NCBI GenBank assembly: GCA_902621165.1
Contig: CACNKX010000002.1
Span: 124,001 to 188,000 of the forward strand
Reading direction: 5' to 3'
Source: an uncultured Alphaproteobacteria bacterium
GTDB lineage: Bacteria > Pseudomonadota > Alphaproteobacteria > HIMB59 > GCA-002718135
DNA: 64,000 bases
Numbering within the stretch: the stretch's first letter is position 1; every line of letters starts with the position of its first letter. Below are positions 38,258-47,201 of the stretch, one piece after another. Position numbers and translations under genes: made by a program. Under the pieces are notes generated by a model that saw only the letters and a program-made list of their open reading frames with translations, searched no databases and had not been told where the DNA came from.

Positions 38258-39256
38258 ATTAGTAAAATTCATCCAATATTTAGAACAATTTTGTTAAGGC
38301 TTAGCCTTGGCCTCGTTACAGTTTTTGCATTTTCGGTAATAATATTTAGCACATTCTCTTTTTTACCGGGAGACTTTGCCACGGAAATATTAGGTCAAAG
38401 TGCAACAAAATCTGCAGTAAAAGCCCTAAGAGCAGAATTGGGTTTAGATAAACCTCCGGTAACAAGATATTTTGATTGGTTAGGAAATGTTTTTCAAGGA
38501 GATTTTGGTAGCTCTTTCTCTGGAAGATCTAAAGTTCAAGGGGATCAAGGTGATAGGTCTAGAGAAGTTGTTGGTTTAATTGTTCCCAGATTAAAGAATA
38601 CATTATTTTTAACAGGGGTTGCCGCCATGTTGGCTATTCCTCTATCTTTAATCTTAGGTATCTCAGCAGCATTATACAGAAACTCTTATTATGATAGGTC
38701 AGCAACTGGAGTTAGCTTAGTAACCGTATCTTCACCAGAATTTTTTACAGCCTATATTTTTATTCTTTTACTAGCTACACTGTTTCCTGTTTTTCCAACT
38801 ATTTCTAATGTGGATGAAGCTTCAACTTTGGCTGAAAGATTTTACAGGACTGCTCTTCCAGTTTTTACTTTGACATTAATTACTATGGGTCACATGATGA
38901 GAATGACAAGATCAGCGATAATAAATATCTTATCAAGTGAATATATTGAAATGGCAAAATTATCGGGAGCTTCTAGATACGAGGTAATTGTTAAACACGC
39001 ACTTCCAAATGCTTGGGCACCTATTTCACAAGTAATTGCAATAAACTTAGCTTATATGTTGATTGGCTCAGTTGTTGTTGAATATGTTTTTAACTATCAA
39101 GGTATTGGTAGGTTGATGGTCGGATCAGTCTATAATCGAGATTTACCCGTTGTTCAAGCTTGTGCATTAATTTTTGCATCAACATATGTAATATTAAATT
39201 TAATTGCTGACTTGATCGGAATTATTTCTAACCCAAGGTTACTATACCCAAAATGA
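38258..39256 (+). CDS. ABC transporter permease, DppB-like (possible ATT start at 38258; conservative TTG start 38291)
   Basis: FAFSVIIFSTFSFLPGDFATEILG, VEYVFNYQGIGRLMVGSVYNRDLPVVQ; AAGGAGGG ends 4 nt before ATT. Confidence 0.88.
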   Translation: MSKIHPIFRTILLRLSLGLVTVFAFSVIIFSTFSFLPGDFATEILGQSATKSAVKALRAELGLDKPPVTRYFDWLGNVFQGDFGSSFSGRSKVQGDQGDRSREVVGLIVPRLKNTLFLTGVAAMLAIPLSLILGISAALYRNSYYDRSATGVSLVTVSSPEFFTAYIFILLLATLFPVFPTISNVDEASTLAERFYRTALPVFTLTLITMGHMMRMTRSAIINILSSEYIEMAKLSGASRYEVIVKHALPNAWAPISQVIAINLAYMLIGSVVVEYVFNYQGIGRLMVGSVYNRDLPVVQACALIFASTYVILNLIADLIGIISNPRLLYPK

Positions 39257-40173
39257 GCGAAAATTTATCTTATTCTGCAAAAAGTGAAGTTGCAAACTTA
39301 ATTAAAAGAAGAACTAAGTTAGAAAGATTAAAAATTGCCCTATCAAAAGCTCCAATCTCAGCTTGGTTTGGTATGATTGTACTGTTTATATATTTTTTTG
39401 CTGCAATATTTGCTCCCTTAATTGCTCCACATGGAGAAGCAGAAATATTCCCAGTAGCTTATGCTCCTTGGGGTGATGGTCATATATTTGGTACTGATCA
39501 AATTGGAAGAGATATTTTTTCTCGCATTATCTATGCTGCAAGAAATACAATTGGTATTTGTTTATTGGCTACTTTTATTGCTTTAGGAATTGGAACAGTA
39601 TTTGGAATTATAGCTGCTCTGGATAGAAGGTATTTAGATCAGCTATTAAGTAGAATAGTAGACACGCTTATGGCTATACCTGTGATGATTTTTACTTTTA
39701 TACTTTTATCAGTTTTTGGACCTACTAATTTTAATTTAATTGTCATTTTAGGAATTTTGGAGTCAACTAGATTTTTTAGAATATCAAGATCAGTTGCTGT
39801 TGGTCAAGTTGTTCTAGAATATGTAGAGGTCGCGAGATTAAGAGGTGAAAATTTATCATATATTATTTTCAGAGAAATACTTCCTAATATAGCTTCACCT
39901 TTGATTATTGAGTTTGGTTTAAGGTTCATATTTATAATTTTTACAATATCTAGTTTAAGTTTTTTAGGAATTGGCATTCAACCCCCTTCAGCAGATTGGG
40001 CATCAATGGTGAGGGAAAATGCAATACTTATTCAATATGCACAATATGATATAACAGCAGGTTTAACACCATTAATTCCAGCTGCTGCAATTGCTTTACT
40101 ATGTGTATCAATTAATTTTGTTGTTGATTGGTATCTTTACATTACTAGCGGATTAAAAGATGACGTTAAATAA
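39253..40173 (+). CDS. ABC transporter permease, DppC-like
   Basis: APHGEAEIFPVAYAPWGDGHIFGTDQIGRDIFSRIIYAARNT; EVARLRGENLSYIIFREILPNIASPLI. Confidence 0.93.
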   Translation: MSENLSYSAKSEVANLIKRRTKLERLKIALSKAPISAWFGMIVLFIYFFAAIFAPLIAPHGEAEIFPVAYAPWGDGHIFGTDQIGRDIFSRIIYAARNTIGICLLATFIALGIGTVFGIIAALDRRYLDQLLSRIVDTLMAIPVMIFTFILLSVFGPTNFNLIVILGILESTRFFRISRSVAVGQVVLEYVEVARLRGENLSYIIFREILPNIASPLIIEFGLRFIFIIFTISSLSFLGIGIQPPSADWASMVRENAILIQYAQYDITAGLTPLIPAAAIALLCVSINFVVDWYLYITSGLKDDVK

Positions 40174-41773
40174 ATCAAAAGAACTCCTGCTTGAAATGAA
40201 AAATATCCATATTGATGGATTTTCAGATGAGAGATGGCATAAAATTTTAAAAGGTGTAGATTTGACTTTACACAGAGGAGAAATACTAGGGTTAATTGGA
40301 GAGAGTGGTGCCGGAAAATCTACTATGGGTAAAGCTGCAATGGGCTATACCCAACCAGGTTGTAAGATTATAAAGGGAGAAATTAATTTTAACGGTATAG
40401 ACCTCGCTAAACTAACAGAATTTGAAAAGAGAAAAATTTGGGGAACTAAAATATCTTATGTTGCTCAATCAGCAGCAGCATCTTTTAATCCTGCTCATAG
40501 ATTAATGGACCAAACAATAAGTGCTGCTAATAGATTAAAGATAAATCCAACGGATGTATTAAAAAAAGATGCGGTTCAACTTTATGAATCACTACAGCTT
40601 CCAGATGCGGAAAATATAGGAGATAGATACCCGCATCAAGTATCTGGAGGGCAACTACAAAGAATAATGACAGCAATGGCTATGTCCCCAAGACCAGAGT
40701 TAATTATATTTGATGAGCCCACAACAGCTTTAGATGTAACAACTCAAGTTGAAGTATTATCTGCTATGAGATCTATAGTAGATAAATTTAATACAGCAGC
40801 AATTTATATTACTCATGATTTAGCCGTAGTTGCGCAAATGGCTGATAGAATAAAAGTTTTGCGATACGGTGAAGAAGTTGAAGAAGCTGAAACAAGAGAT
40901 ATGCTATCAAATCCAAAAGAAGAATACACCAAATCTCTATGGTCAGTAAGATCACTGATCAAGCCTGAAGAAACAAATGAAGATTATATGTTGTCTATTA
41001 AAAATATTGATGCAGCATATGGCTCATCAAAGGTCTTACACAAGGTTTCTATAGATATTCCTAAAGGTAAAACAGTAGCTATAGTTGGTGAAAGTGGATC
41101 AGGAAAATCAACAACAGCAAGAGTAATTACGGGCTTACTTCCTCAATTAAAAGGAGAAATAATTTTTGATGGAAAAAAATTGTCTCCCAAACTTGAGCAA
41201 AGGTCAAAAGAAGAATTAAGAAGAATTCAAATAATATTTCAAATGCCTGACACTGCAATGAACCCTCGTCAAACTGTTGATGAAATAATAGGAAGACCAA
41301 TAGAATTTTATCAAGGTATAAAAGGGAAAGAAAGAGAAGCAAAAGTTATTGAATTATTAAAAATGATTGAGCTAGATGAAACTTTTTTAGATAGATTACC
41401 ATCCGAATTATCTGGAGGTCAAAAACAGAGAATATGCATTGCAAGAGCTTTAGCGGCTAACCCCGATTTAATTATTTGTGATGAAGTGACATCAGCGCTA
41501 GATCAAATTGTTCAAGAAGGAATATTAAAATTACTCCAAAAATTACAAAAAGAGCTTGGTGTAACTTATATTTTTATTACTCATGATATAGCAACAGTTA
41601 AAGCAATCTCAGATGAAATAGTTGTTATGTATCAAGGTGAGGTAGTGGAACAGGGTTTGAAAAGTAAAATTTTAAATCCACCATATCCTGATTATACAGA
41701 ACTTTTATTGTCTTCAGTCCCAGAAATGGATCCTGATTGGCTAACCAATCTTCTGAATAAAAGATCTTCCTAG
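40160..41773 (+). CDS. Fused dipeptide/oligopeptide-type ABC ATPase (DppD-DppF)
   Basis: Two Walker A motifs (GESGAGKST, GESGSGKST), two signature motifs (VSGGQLQRIM, LSGGQKQRICIARAL). Confidence 0.95.
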   Translation: MTLNKSKELLLEMKNIHIDGFSDERWHKILKGVDLTLHRGEILGLIGESGAGKSTMGKAAMGYTQPGCKIIKGEINFNGIDLAKLTEFEKRKIWGTKISYVAQSAAASFNPAHRLMDQTISAANRLKINPTDVLKKDAVQLYESLQLPDAENIGDRYPHQVSGGQLQRIMTAMAMSPRPELIIFDEPTTALDVTTQVEVLSAMRSIVDKFNTAAIYITHDLAVVAQMADRIKVLRYGEEVEEAETRDMLSNPKEEYTKSLWSVRSLIKPEETNEDYMLSIKNIDAAYGSSKVLHKVSIDIPKGKTVAIVGESGSGKSTTARVITGLLPQLKGEIIFDGKKLSPKLEQRSKEELRRIQIIFQMPDTAMNPRQTVDEIIGRPIEFYQGIKGKEREAKVIELLKMIELDETFLDRLPSELSGGQKQRICIARALAANPDLIICDEVTSALDQIVQEGILKLLQKLQKELGVTYIFITHDIATVKAISDEIVVMYQGEVVEQGLKSKILNPPYPDYTELLLSSVPEMDPDWLTNLLNKRSS

Positions 41774-41792
41774 TAAATCTATATTTTAAATA

Positions 41793-42059
41793 ATGAATAT
41801 ATTTAAATTTTTACTAAATTTTTTTTCTAGCAAAGAAAATAGAATAGATAATCTAGAGGCAAAAAATATAATGATAATTGAGAACAATTTTAATAAAGAT
41901 AATTTAACATTAGGTTCTATTTACAAAGTAAATCAAAATATAAAACTAAAAAATTTTAAAAATAAAATTCTTGAAGACAACTTAACAATAGTAGTTACTG
42001 ACAATAAAGGTAAAACTATTGGATATATTTCTAAAAAAGAGATAGATAATATTCAATAA
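41793..42059 (+). CDS. Small hypothetical protein (88 aa), weak resemblance to a CBS half-domain
   Basis: Between two co-directional genes with tight spacing (stop at 42059, next ATG 42061); TIVVTDNKGKTIGYISKKEI. Confidence 0.6.
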   Translation: MNIFKFLLNFFSSKENRIDNLEAKNIMIIENNFNKDNLTLGSIYKVNQNIKLKNFKNKILEDNLTIVVTDNKGKTIGYISKKEIDNIQ

Positions 42060-42842
42060 ATGAAAATAAATCTTAGTAAAAAAAATTATATTATTTCTGC
42101 TGGTGCAGATGGCTTAGGTTTTGCTATAGCAAATAAAATAATCAGTTCAGGTGGAAAAGTATATTTATCTGACATAAATAAATCAAAAATTGATAAAATA
42201 AATTTAAACAAAAAATATCGTAATAAAATATTTGCTAAACACTTAGACTGCACAAATCCAAAAGACATTAAAGAATATTTTAATTCTCTATCTAACTTAA
42301 AAAAAATAGATGGATTAATAAATAATATAGGCATTGCAGGACCTACAAAGTATCTTCAAAATATTTCAATAGATGAATGGGATAACACGATTAAAACCAA
42401 TTTAAGTTCACATTTTTATTTCACAAAATTTGCTATTCCATTTTTAAAAAATGCTAAAAAAGGATCTATTATTAATTTATCTTCAACTGCAGGATTATAT
42501 GGTTTTGCTCAACGTTCACCATATGCATCAAGTAAATGGGCAGTAATTGGATTAACTAAAACATTAGCAGTTGAATTAGGAAAATTTAAAATACGTGTGA
42601 ATGCAATTTGTCCTGGTTCTGTTAATGGCGATAGAATGGATAGGGTAATAAATGCAAAAGCTAAATTAATAAATTCTTCAAATAAAAAAGTAAGAAAAGA
42701 ATTAGAGTCAATGGTTTCATTAAACACATTTGTAGAAAAAGAAGATATTGCATCGATGGCATTATTTTTATTGAGCGATGCTTCAGAAAATGTATCTGGT
42801 CAAATCATGACTGTTGATGGAAATACTGAAAGAATGAATTAG
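42060..42842 (+). CDS. SDR-family oxidoreductase
   Basis: SAGADGLGFAIANKI, NNIGIAG, SSTAGLYGFAQRSPYASSKWAVIGL (YxxxK). Confidence 0.92.
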   Translation: MKINLSKKNYIISAGADGLGFAIANKIISSGGKVYLSDINKSKIDKINLNKKYRNKIFAKHLDCTNPKDIKEYFNSLSNLKKIDGLINNIGIAGPTKYLQNISIDEWDNTIKTNLSSHFYFTKFAIPFLKNAKKGSIINLSSTAGLYGFAQRSPYASSKWAVIGLTKTLAVELGKFKIRVNAICPGSVNGDRMDRVINAKAKLINSSNKKVRKELESMVSLNTFVEKEDIASMALFLLSDASENVSGQIMTVDGNTERMN

Positions 42843-44443
42843 TGGATAAAAACGCTGACTACATCATTGTTGGAGCAGGGTCAGCAGGTTGTGTTTTAGC
42901 TAACAGATTGTCTTCACAATCAAAGAATTCTGTAATTTTATTAGAAGCTGGCCCATCCAGTAAAACCTGGAAAGTTGATATGCCAAGCGCTCTTCTATAT
43001 GCAATGCATGACCCAAAATATAATTGGAAATATTATACTGAGCCTGAGCCGTTTCTAAATAATAGATCTTTATATTGTCCAAGAGGTAAAATGATCGGGG
43101 GATGCTCTTCTCATAACGGAATGGTTTTCGCTAGAGGTCATAAAGAGGATTTTGATAGATGGTCTTCAAGTGGTTTAACTAATTGGTCATATGAAAAAGT
43201 TTTACCTTTTTTTAAAAAATTAGAAACTTGGTCTCATGATAGTAATGTAAGAGGTAAAAAGGGGCCATTAAAAGTAAATAAATCAAACATAGATAAAAAA
43301 TACCCTCTGTTTAAAAAAGTTTTAGAAGCCGCACAAGAAGCTGGATATAAAATATTTAATGACTCTAACAGTATTGATAAGGAAGGTTTTGGAACTTTTG
43401 ATGTAACAATAAACAAAGGTGTAAGACAAAGTGTTGCTAAGGCATATTTAGAGCCAATCCAAAATAGAAAAAATCTAAGAATAATAAATAATATTGATGT
43501 TAAAAAAATTCTTTTTAAAAATAAAACTGCAATTGGTGTTGAAACGATTAAAAAAAATATAACCAATAATTATTTAGCCAATAAAGAAGTTATACTTTGT
43601 GCTGGTTCAATTAATTCACCTAAAATCCTTCAATTATCCGGAATAGGTAATGAAACGTATCTTAAAAGCTTGGGAATAGAAGTTATTAATAATTTAGTTG
43701 GGGTGGGAGAAAATTTACAAGATCATTTAGAGATGTATATTCAATATAAATCTAAAAAAAATGAAACATTACATTCTTTAGCAACAAATTTTCTCTATCA
43801 AGCAATAGAAGGATCAAAATGGTTTTTATTTAAAAAAGGTAGGTTAGCAAACTCACACTTAGAGTTAGGAGGTTTTGTTAAATCTGACAAATCATATAAT
43901 CACCCAAATCTACAATTTCATTTTTTTCCCTACTTAGTTATTAATCATGGTTTAGAAAATCCTAATTTTGAAGCTTTTCAATTTCATGTTTGTCCAAATA
44001 GGCCAAAAAGTAGGGGGTTTGTTAAAATTAAAACAAATAACTATAAAGATGATCCTAAAATTCAATTTAATTATCTTAAGCATGAAGATGATTTAAAACA
44101 AATGAGAGAAGGTGTAGGAATTGCTAAAAAAATTTTGTCTCAAAAATCACTTAAAGAATATGTTGGCACAGAAATTAGGCCTGGGAAGAATGTATCTAAT
44201 CAAAATGAATTAGATGAAGTTATTAAAAATACATCTGAATCTGCGTATCATCCGTCATGCACAAATAAAATGGGTGAGGACAAAACTTCAGTTGTAGACC
44301 AAGACCTTAGGGTTCATGGAATTCGAAATTTAAGAGTTGTTGATGCTTCTGTAATGCCAGATATTGTTAGTGCTAATTTAAATGCAACAACTATTATGAT
44401 TGCTGAAAAAGCTTACGACCAAATAAATAGTACCGTTAGTTAA
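42842..44443 (+). CDS. GMC-family oxidoreductase (GTG start), second paralogue
   Basis: DYIIVGAGSAGCVLANRLS, RGKMIGGCSSHNGMVFARGHKEDF, YHPSCTNKMG, LRVVDASVMPDIVSANLNATTIMIAEKAYD. Confidence 0.93.
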   Translation: MDKNADYIIVGAGSAGCVLANRLSSQSKNSVILLEAGPSSKTWKVDMPSALLYAMHDPKYNWKYYTEPEPFLNNRSLYCPRGKMIGGCSSHNGMVFARGHKEDFDRWSSSGLTNWSYEKVLPFFKKLETWSHDSNVRGKKGPLKVNKSNIDKKYPLFKKVLEAAQEAGYKIFNDSNSIDKEGFGTFDVTINKGVRQSVAKAYLEPIQNRKNLRIINNIDVKKILFKNKTAIGVETIKKNITNNYLANKEVILCAGSINSPKILQLSGIGNETYLKSLGIEVINNLVGVGENLQDHLEMYIQYKSKKNETLHSLATNFLYQAIEGSKWFLFKKGRLANSHLELGGFVKSDKSYNHPNLQFHFFPYLVINHGLENPNFEAFQFHVCPNRPKSRGFVKIKTNNYKDDPKIQFNYLKHEDDLKQMREGVGIAKKILSQKSLKEYVGTEIRPGKNVSNQNELDEVIKNTSESAYHPSCTNKMGEDKTSVVDQDLRVHGIRNLRVVDASVMPDIVSANLNATTIMIAEKAYDQINSTVS

Positions 44444-44463
44444 AGAGATAAAATCTAATTTAA

Positions 44464-44643
44464 TTAGATCGTTTTTCTTCTAAGAGTCCAACCGTATCTT
44501 TCGCTGTAGTATGCTTCGATACCATCAGCAAGATTAAGGTCATAATTTGAGTCTATAGATCCTTCAAGAACCTTCTTCTCAATAGAACTCTGTTCTAGGC
44601 TATCTTTTTGATTATTAATATTTTCTGTTAATTTACTGTTCAT
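44464..44643 (-). CDS. Unlisted 59-aa small ORF MNSKLTENINNQKDSLEQSSIEKKVLEGSIDSNYDLNLADGIEAYYSERYGWTLRRKTI
   Basis: Translated by hand from minus strand; fills most of the only large intergenic gap; divergent from the ScfR-type gene with a matching upstream motif. Confidence 0.55.
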   Translation of the reverse strand: MNSKLTENINNQKDSLEQSSIEKKVLEGSIDSNYDLNLADGIEAYYSERYGWTLRRKTI

Positions 44644-44644
44644 A

Positions 44645-44659
44645 TTTACAGATTTTACA
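44645..44659 (-). promoter_or_regulatory. Tandem TGTAAA motif (9-bp spacing) abutting start of 59-aa ORF
   Basis: Plus strand TTTACAGATTTTACA; minus strand TGTAAAATCTGTAAA then TATG. Confidence 0.45.
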
Positions 44660-44734
44660 AATACATAATAAAATAAAAAAAAACTAGAGTTTTTCTTAGT
44701 TTTAATGTAAAGAAAATTACTTTGAATTTATTAT

Positions 44735-44752
44735 TTTTGTAAATTTTGTAAA
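44735..44752 (+). promoter_or_regulatory. Exact tandem repeat TTTTGTAAA x2 abutting start of ScfR-type regulator
   Basis: TTTTGTAAATTTTGTAAA followed by TG; the second copy contributes the A of ATG at 44752. Confidence 0.5.
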
Positions 44753-46191
44753 TGAATATTGAATCTGACATAAATTTTGGCCCAAGGTTAAAAAAACAAA
44801 GGATAAGCAAAGGTTTTTCACAAGCTGAATTATCAAAAACTATTGGTATATCTCCTAGTTATTTAAATTTAATTGAAAGTGGAAAAAGAAAAATACCACT
44901 TTCCTTACTAATTAAAGCAGCTGATAAATTAGATTTATCAATTAAAGACTTCTCAACAGAATCTAGCAAACGACTACTTTCAGACGTAATGGATGTTTTA
45001 AGCAATGAGATTTTTGATGATTTAAAGATAACCAATCACGACACAAGTGACTTTATTGGTTCTAATCCTAACATAGCTAAAGCATTACTGACAATAAATG
45101 ATTCTTTTAAAAGTTTTAAAGAAGATATGCAAAATCGACTTGAAACGATGGATGTCAATGCAAATCAAATTGAAAAACCAACAAGACTACCTGTAGAAAT
45201 CGTTTCAGATATTCTTCAAGAAAATAAAAATTACTTTAATGATTTAGAAGTAAGTTCTGAAAATCTAAGAAAACAAATAGGTCTTGAAACTGGACCTAAC
45301 ATTGGATCTGGATCTAAATTATCACTTTATCTTAAAGAAAAACATGGAATTGAAGTTAAAATAGTAACCATAAACGAAGATGAAAAAATAGTTAAAAGAT
45401 TTGATGAAAATTCAAAGATTTTTTATCTTTCTGAAATGTTAACTTACACATCAAGAAACTTTCATTTAGCATCACAAGTCGCTTATTTAGAGGCTAATGA
45501 TGTTATCAATAAAGTTATTAAAGATAATAATGTCGAATCAGAAGAAGTAGAACCTTTGTTTAAACTATCTTTACTAAATTATTATGCTGCTGCTTTTATG
45601 ATGCCTTATAACGATTTTTTAAAGAGTGCTAAATTACATAAATATGATGTAGAAATTTTGATGCATCATTATGCTTGTAGTTTTGAACAAGTTACACATA
45701 GATTAACAAATCTTCAAAGACCTGGAAACGAAGGAGTGCCATTTCATTTTTTAAAAACAGATATTGCTGGAAATGTCTCAAAGCGATTTTCTTTATCTGG
45801 TATTCATATACCAAGACATGGAGGTTCTTGTCCTAGATGGAATGTTTATACTGCTTTTTTAAATCCTGGAAAAATTCATCCTCAAATATCTAAAATGCCA
45901 GATGGACGAGTATATTTTTGTATTGCAAGAGCTTTTGAGAAAGGAATTGAAAAACATGGAATGCCTAAAAGCTTTGTTTCGATTGGTTTAGGTTGTGATA
46001 TGAAATACGCAAAAGATTTAATTTATTCTGAAGGAATTGATCTAAATAATAAAAAATTACAAATGCCAATTGGAGTTTCTTGTAGGATATGCCCTAGAGT
46101 GGAATGTCAGCAAAGAGCTTTTCCTCCAATTGATAAAGAACTTAAATTAGATATAAAATATCGAGGGACGTCGCCCTACGTTACAATTTAG
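44752..46191 (+). CDS. XRE-family transcriptional regulator, short-chain fatty acyl-CoA regulator type (ScfR/RamB-like; IrrE-like and DUF2083 domains)
   Basis: HTH LKKQRISKGFSQAELSKTIGISPSYLNLIESGKRKI; C-terminal HIPRHGGSCPRWNVYTAF...GVSCRICPRVECQQRAFPP. Confidence 0.92.
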   Translation: MNIESDINFGPRLKKQRISKGFSQAELSKTIGISPSYLNLIESGKRKIPLSLLIKAADKLDLSIKDFSTESSKRLLSDVMDVLSNEIFDDLKITNHDTSDFIGSNPNIAKALLTINDSFKSFKEDMQNRLETMDVNANQIEKPTRLPVEIVSDILQENKNYFNDLEVSSENLRKQIGLETGPNIGSGSKLSLYLKEKHGIEVKIVTINEDEKIVKRFDENSKIFYLSEMLTYTSRNFHLASQVAYLEANDVINKVIKDNNVESEEVEPLFKLSLLNYYAAAFMMPYNDFLKSAKLHKYDVEILMHHYACSFEQVTHRLTNLQRPGNEGVPFHFLKTDIAGNVSKRFSLSGIHIPRHGGSCPRWNVYTAFLNPGKIHPQISKMPDGRVYFCIARAFEKGIEKHGMPKSFVSIGLGCDMKYAKDLIYSEGIDLNNKKLQMPIGVSCRICPRVECQQRAFPPIDKELKLDIKYRGTSPYVTI

Positions 46192-47199
46192 TTAAATTTT
46201 GACTAACATTTTACCTAAATTTTTTCCATTAAGTAAATCGATAAATGCTTTAGGAGCATTTTCTATATTTTCATAAATTGTTTCTTTAAACTTTATTTTT
46301 CCTTCAGACAGCCAATTTCGCATATCAGTTTCAAAAGGCTCATTATCATTTTCATGATCAAAAATTAAAAAACCTTTTATAGTTAATCTTTTTACTAATA
46401 CGTGAGCCATATTTTTTAGTCCAGCAGGTGCAGAAGTTGAATTCATTTGAGATATTCTTCCACAAATAATAATTCTTCCAAAATTTTTCATTCGAAAAAT
46501 TGCAGACTCTAAAAAATCACCTCCTACATTATCAAAGTATAAGTCAAATCCTTCAGGACAAATTTCTTTTAAGTGAACAACAAGGTTATCAATTTTTTTA
46601 TAATTAAATGCTACATCAACATTTAATTCATTTTTTAACCAATCAACTTTTTCATCTGATCCTGTACTAGCATATACTTTGCATCCTAAATTTTTTGCAA
46701 TTTGACAAACTGTTGAACCAACACTTCCACCTGCTGAAGATACAAGAATACTTTGTCCTTTTTGTATATTCCCATGATTAAAAAGACCAATATATGCAGT
46801 TTGCCCTGTCATTCCTAAAGGCCCAAGATAAGTTTGCAATGGAAGATTGTAATTTTTTATTTTTTTTAAATCACCGCCTTTGCAAACGAAGTTATCTCTC
46901 ATTCCAAAATTACTGAAAACAACGTCTCCTTCTTTAAATTGTGAATCTTTTGATTTTTGGACTGACCCAATTGCATAACCTTCCATTTCCTCGCCTATTA
47001 AAAAGGGTGGTTTATAATTTTTACGTTCTGTCATCCTTGCTCTCATATACGGATCAACAGATATCCATGAATTAAGAACATGAATATTATTTGTTTCATC
47101 TAATTCTAAAGTTTTAGATTTAATTTCAAAATCTTCTTCTTTAGGTAAACCAGTTGGTATATAATTTTTTAAAGCTACATATTTTGAAATTATTGTCAT
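46192..47199 (-). CDS. NADP-dependent MDR oxidoreductase (CurA/leukotriene B4 dehydrogenase-like)
   Basis: ISVDPYMRARM, LGPLGMTGQTAYIGLFNHGNIQKGQSILVSSAGGSVGSTVCQIAK, GFDLYFDNVGGDFLES. Confidence 0.92.
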   Translation of the reverse strand: MTIISKYVALKNYIPTGLPKEEDFEIKSKTLELDETNNIHVLNSWISVDPYMRARMTERKNYKPPFLIGEEMEGYAIGSVQKSKDSQFKEGDVVFSNFGMRDNFVCKGGDLKKIKNYNLPLQTYLGPLGMTGQTAYIGLFNHGNIQKGQSILVSSAGGSVGSTVCQIAKNLGCKVYASTGSDEKVDWLKNELNVDVAFNYKKIDNLVVHLKEICPEGFDLYFDNVGGDFLESAIFRMKNFGRIIICGRISQMNSTSAPAGLKNMAHVLVKRLTIKGFLIFDHENDNEPFETDMRNWLSEGKIKFKETIYENIENAPKAFIDLLNGKNLGKMLVKI

Positions 47200-47201
47200 A
47201 A

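Noticed and set aside
44453-44476. ATCTAA-TTTAA-TTAGAT followed by CGTTTTT after the GMC gene as a rho-independent terminator
   Set aside because: Only a 6-bp AT-rich stem and it overlaps the stop codon of the putative 59-aa ORF; plausible but too weak to call.
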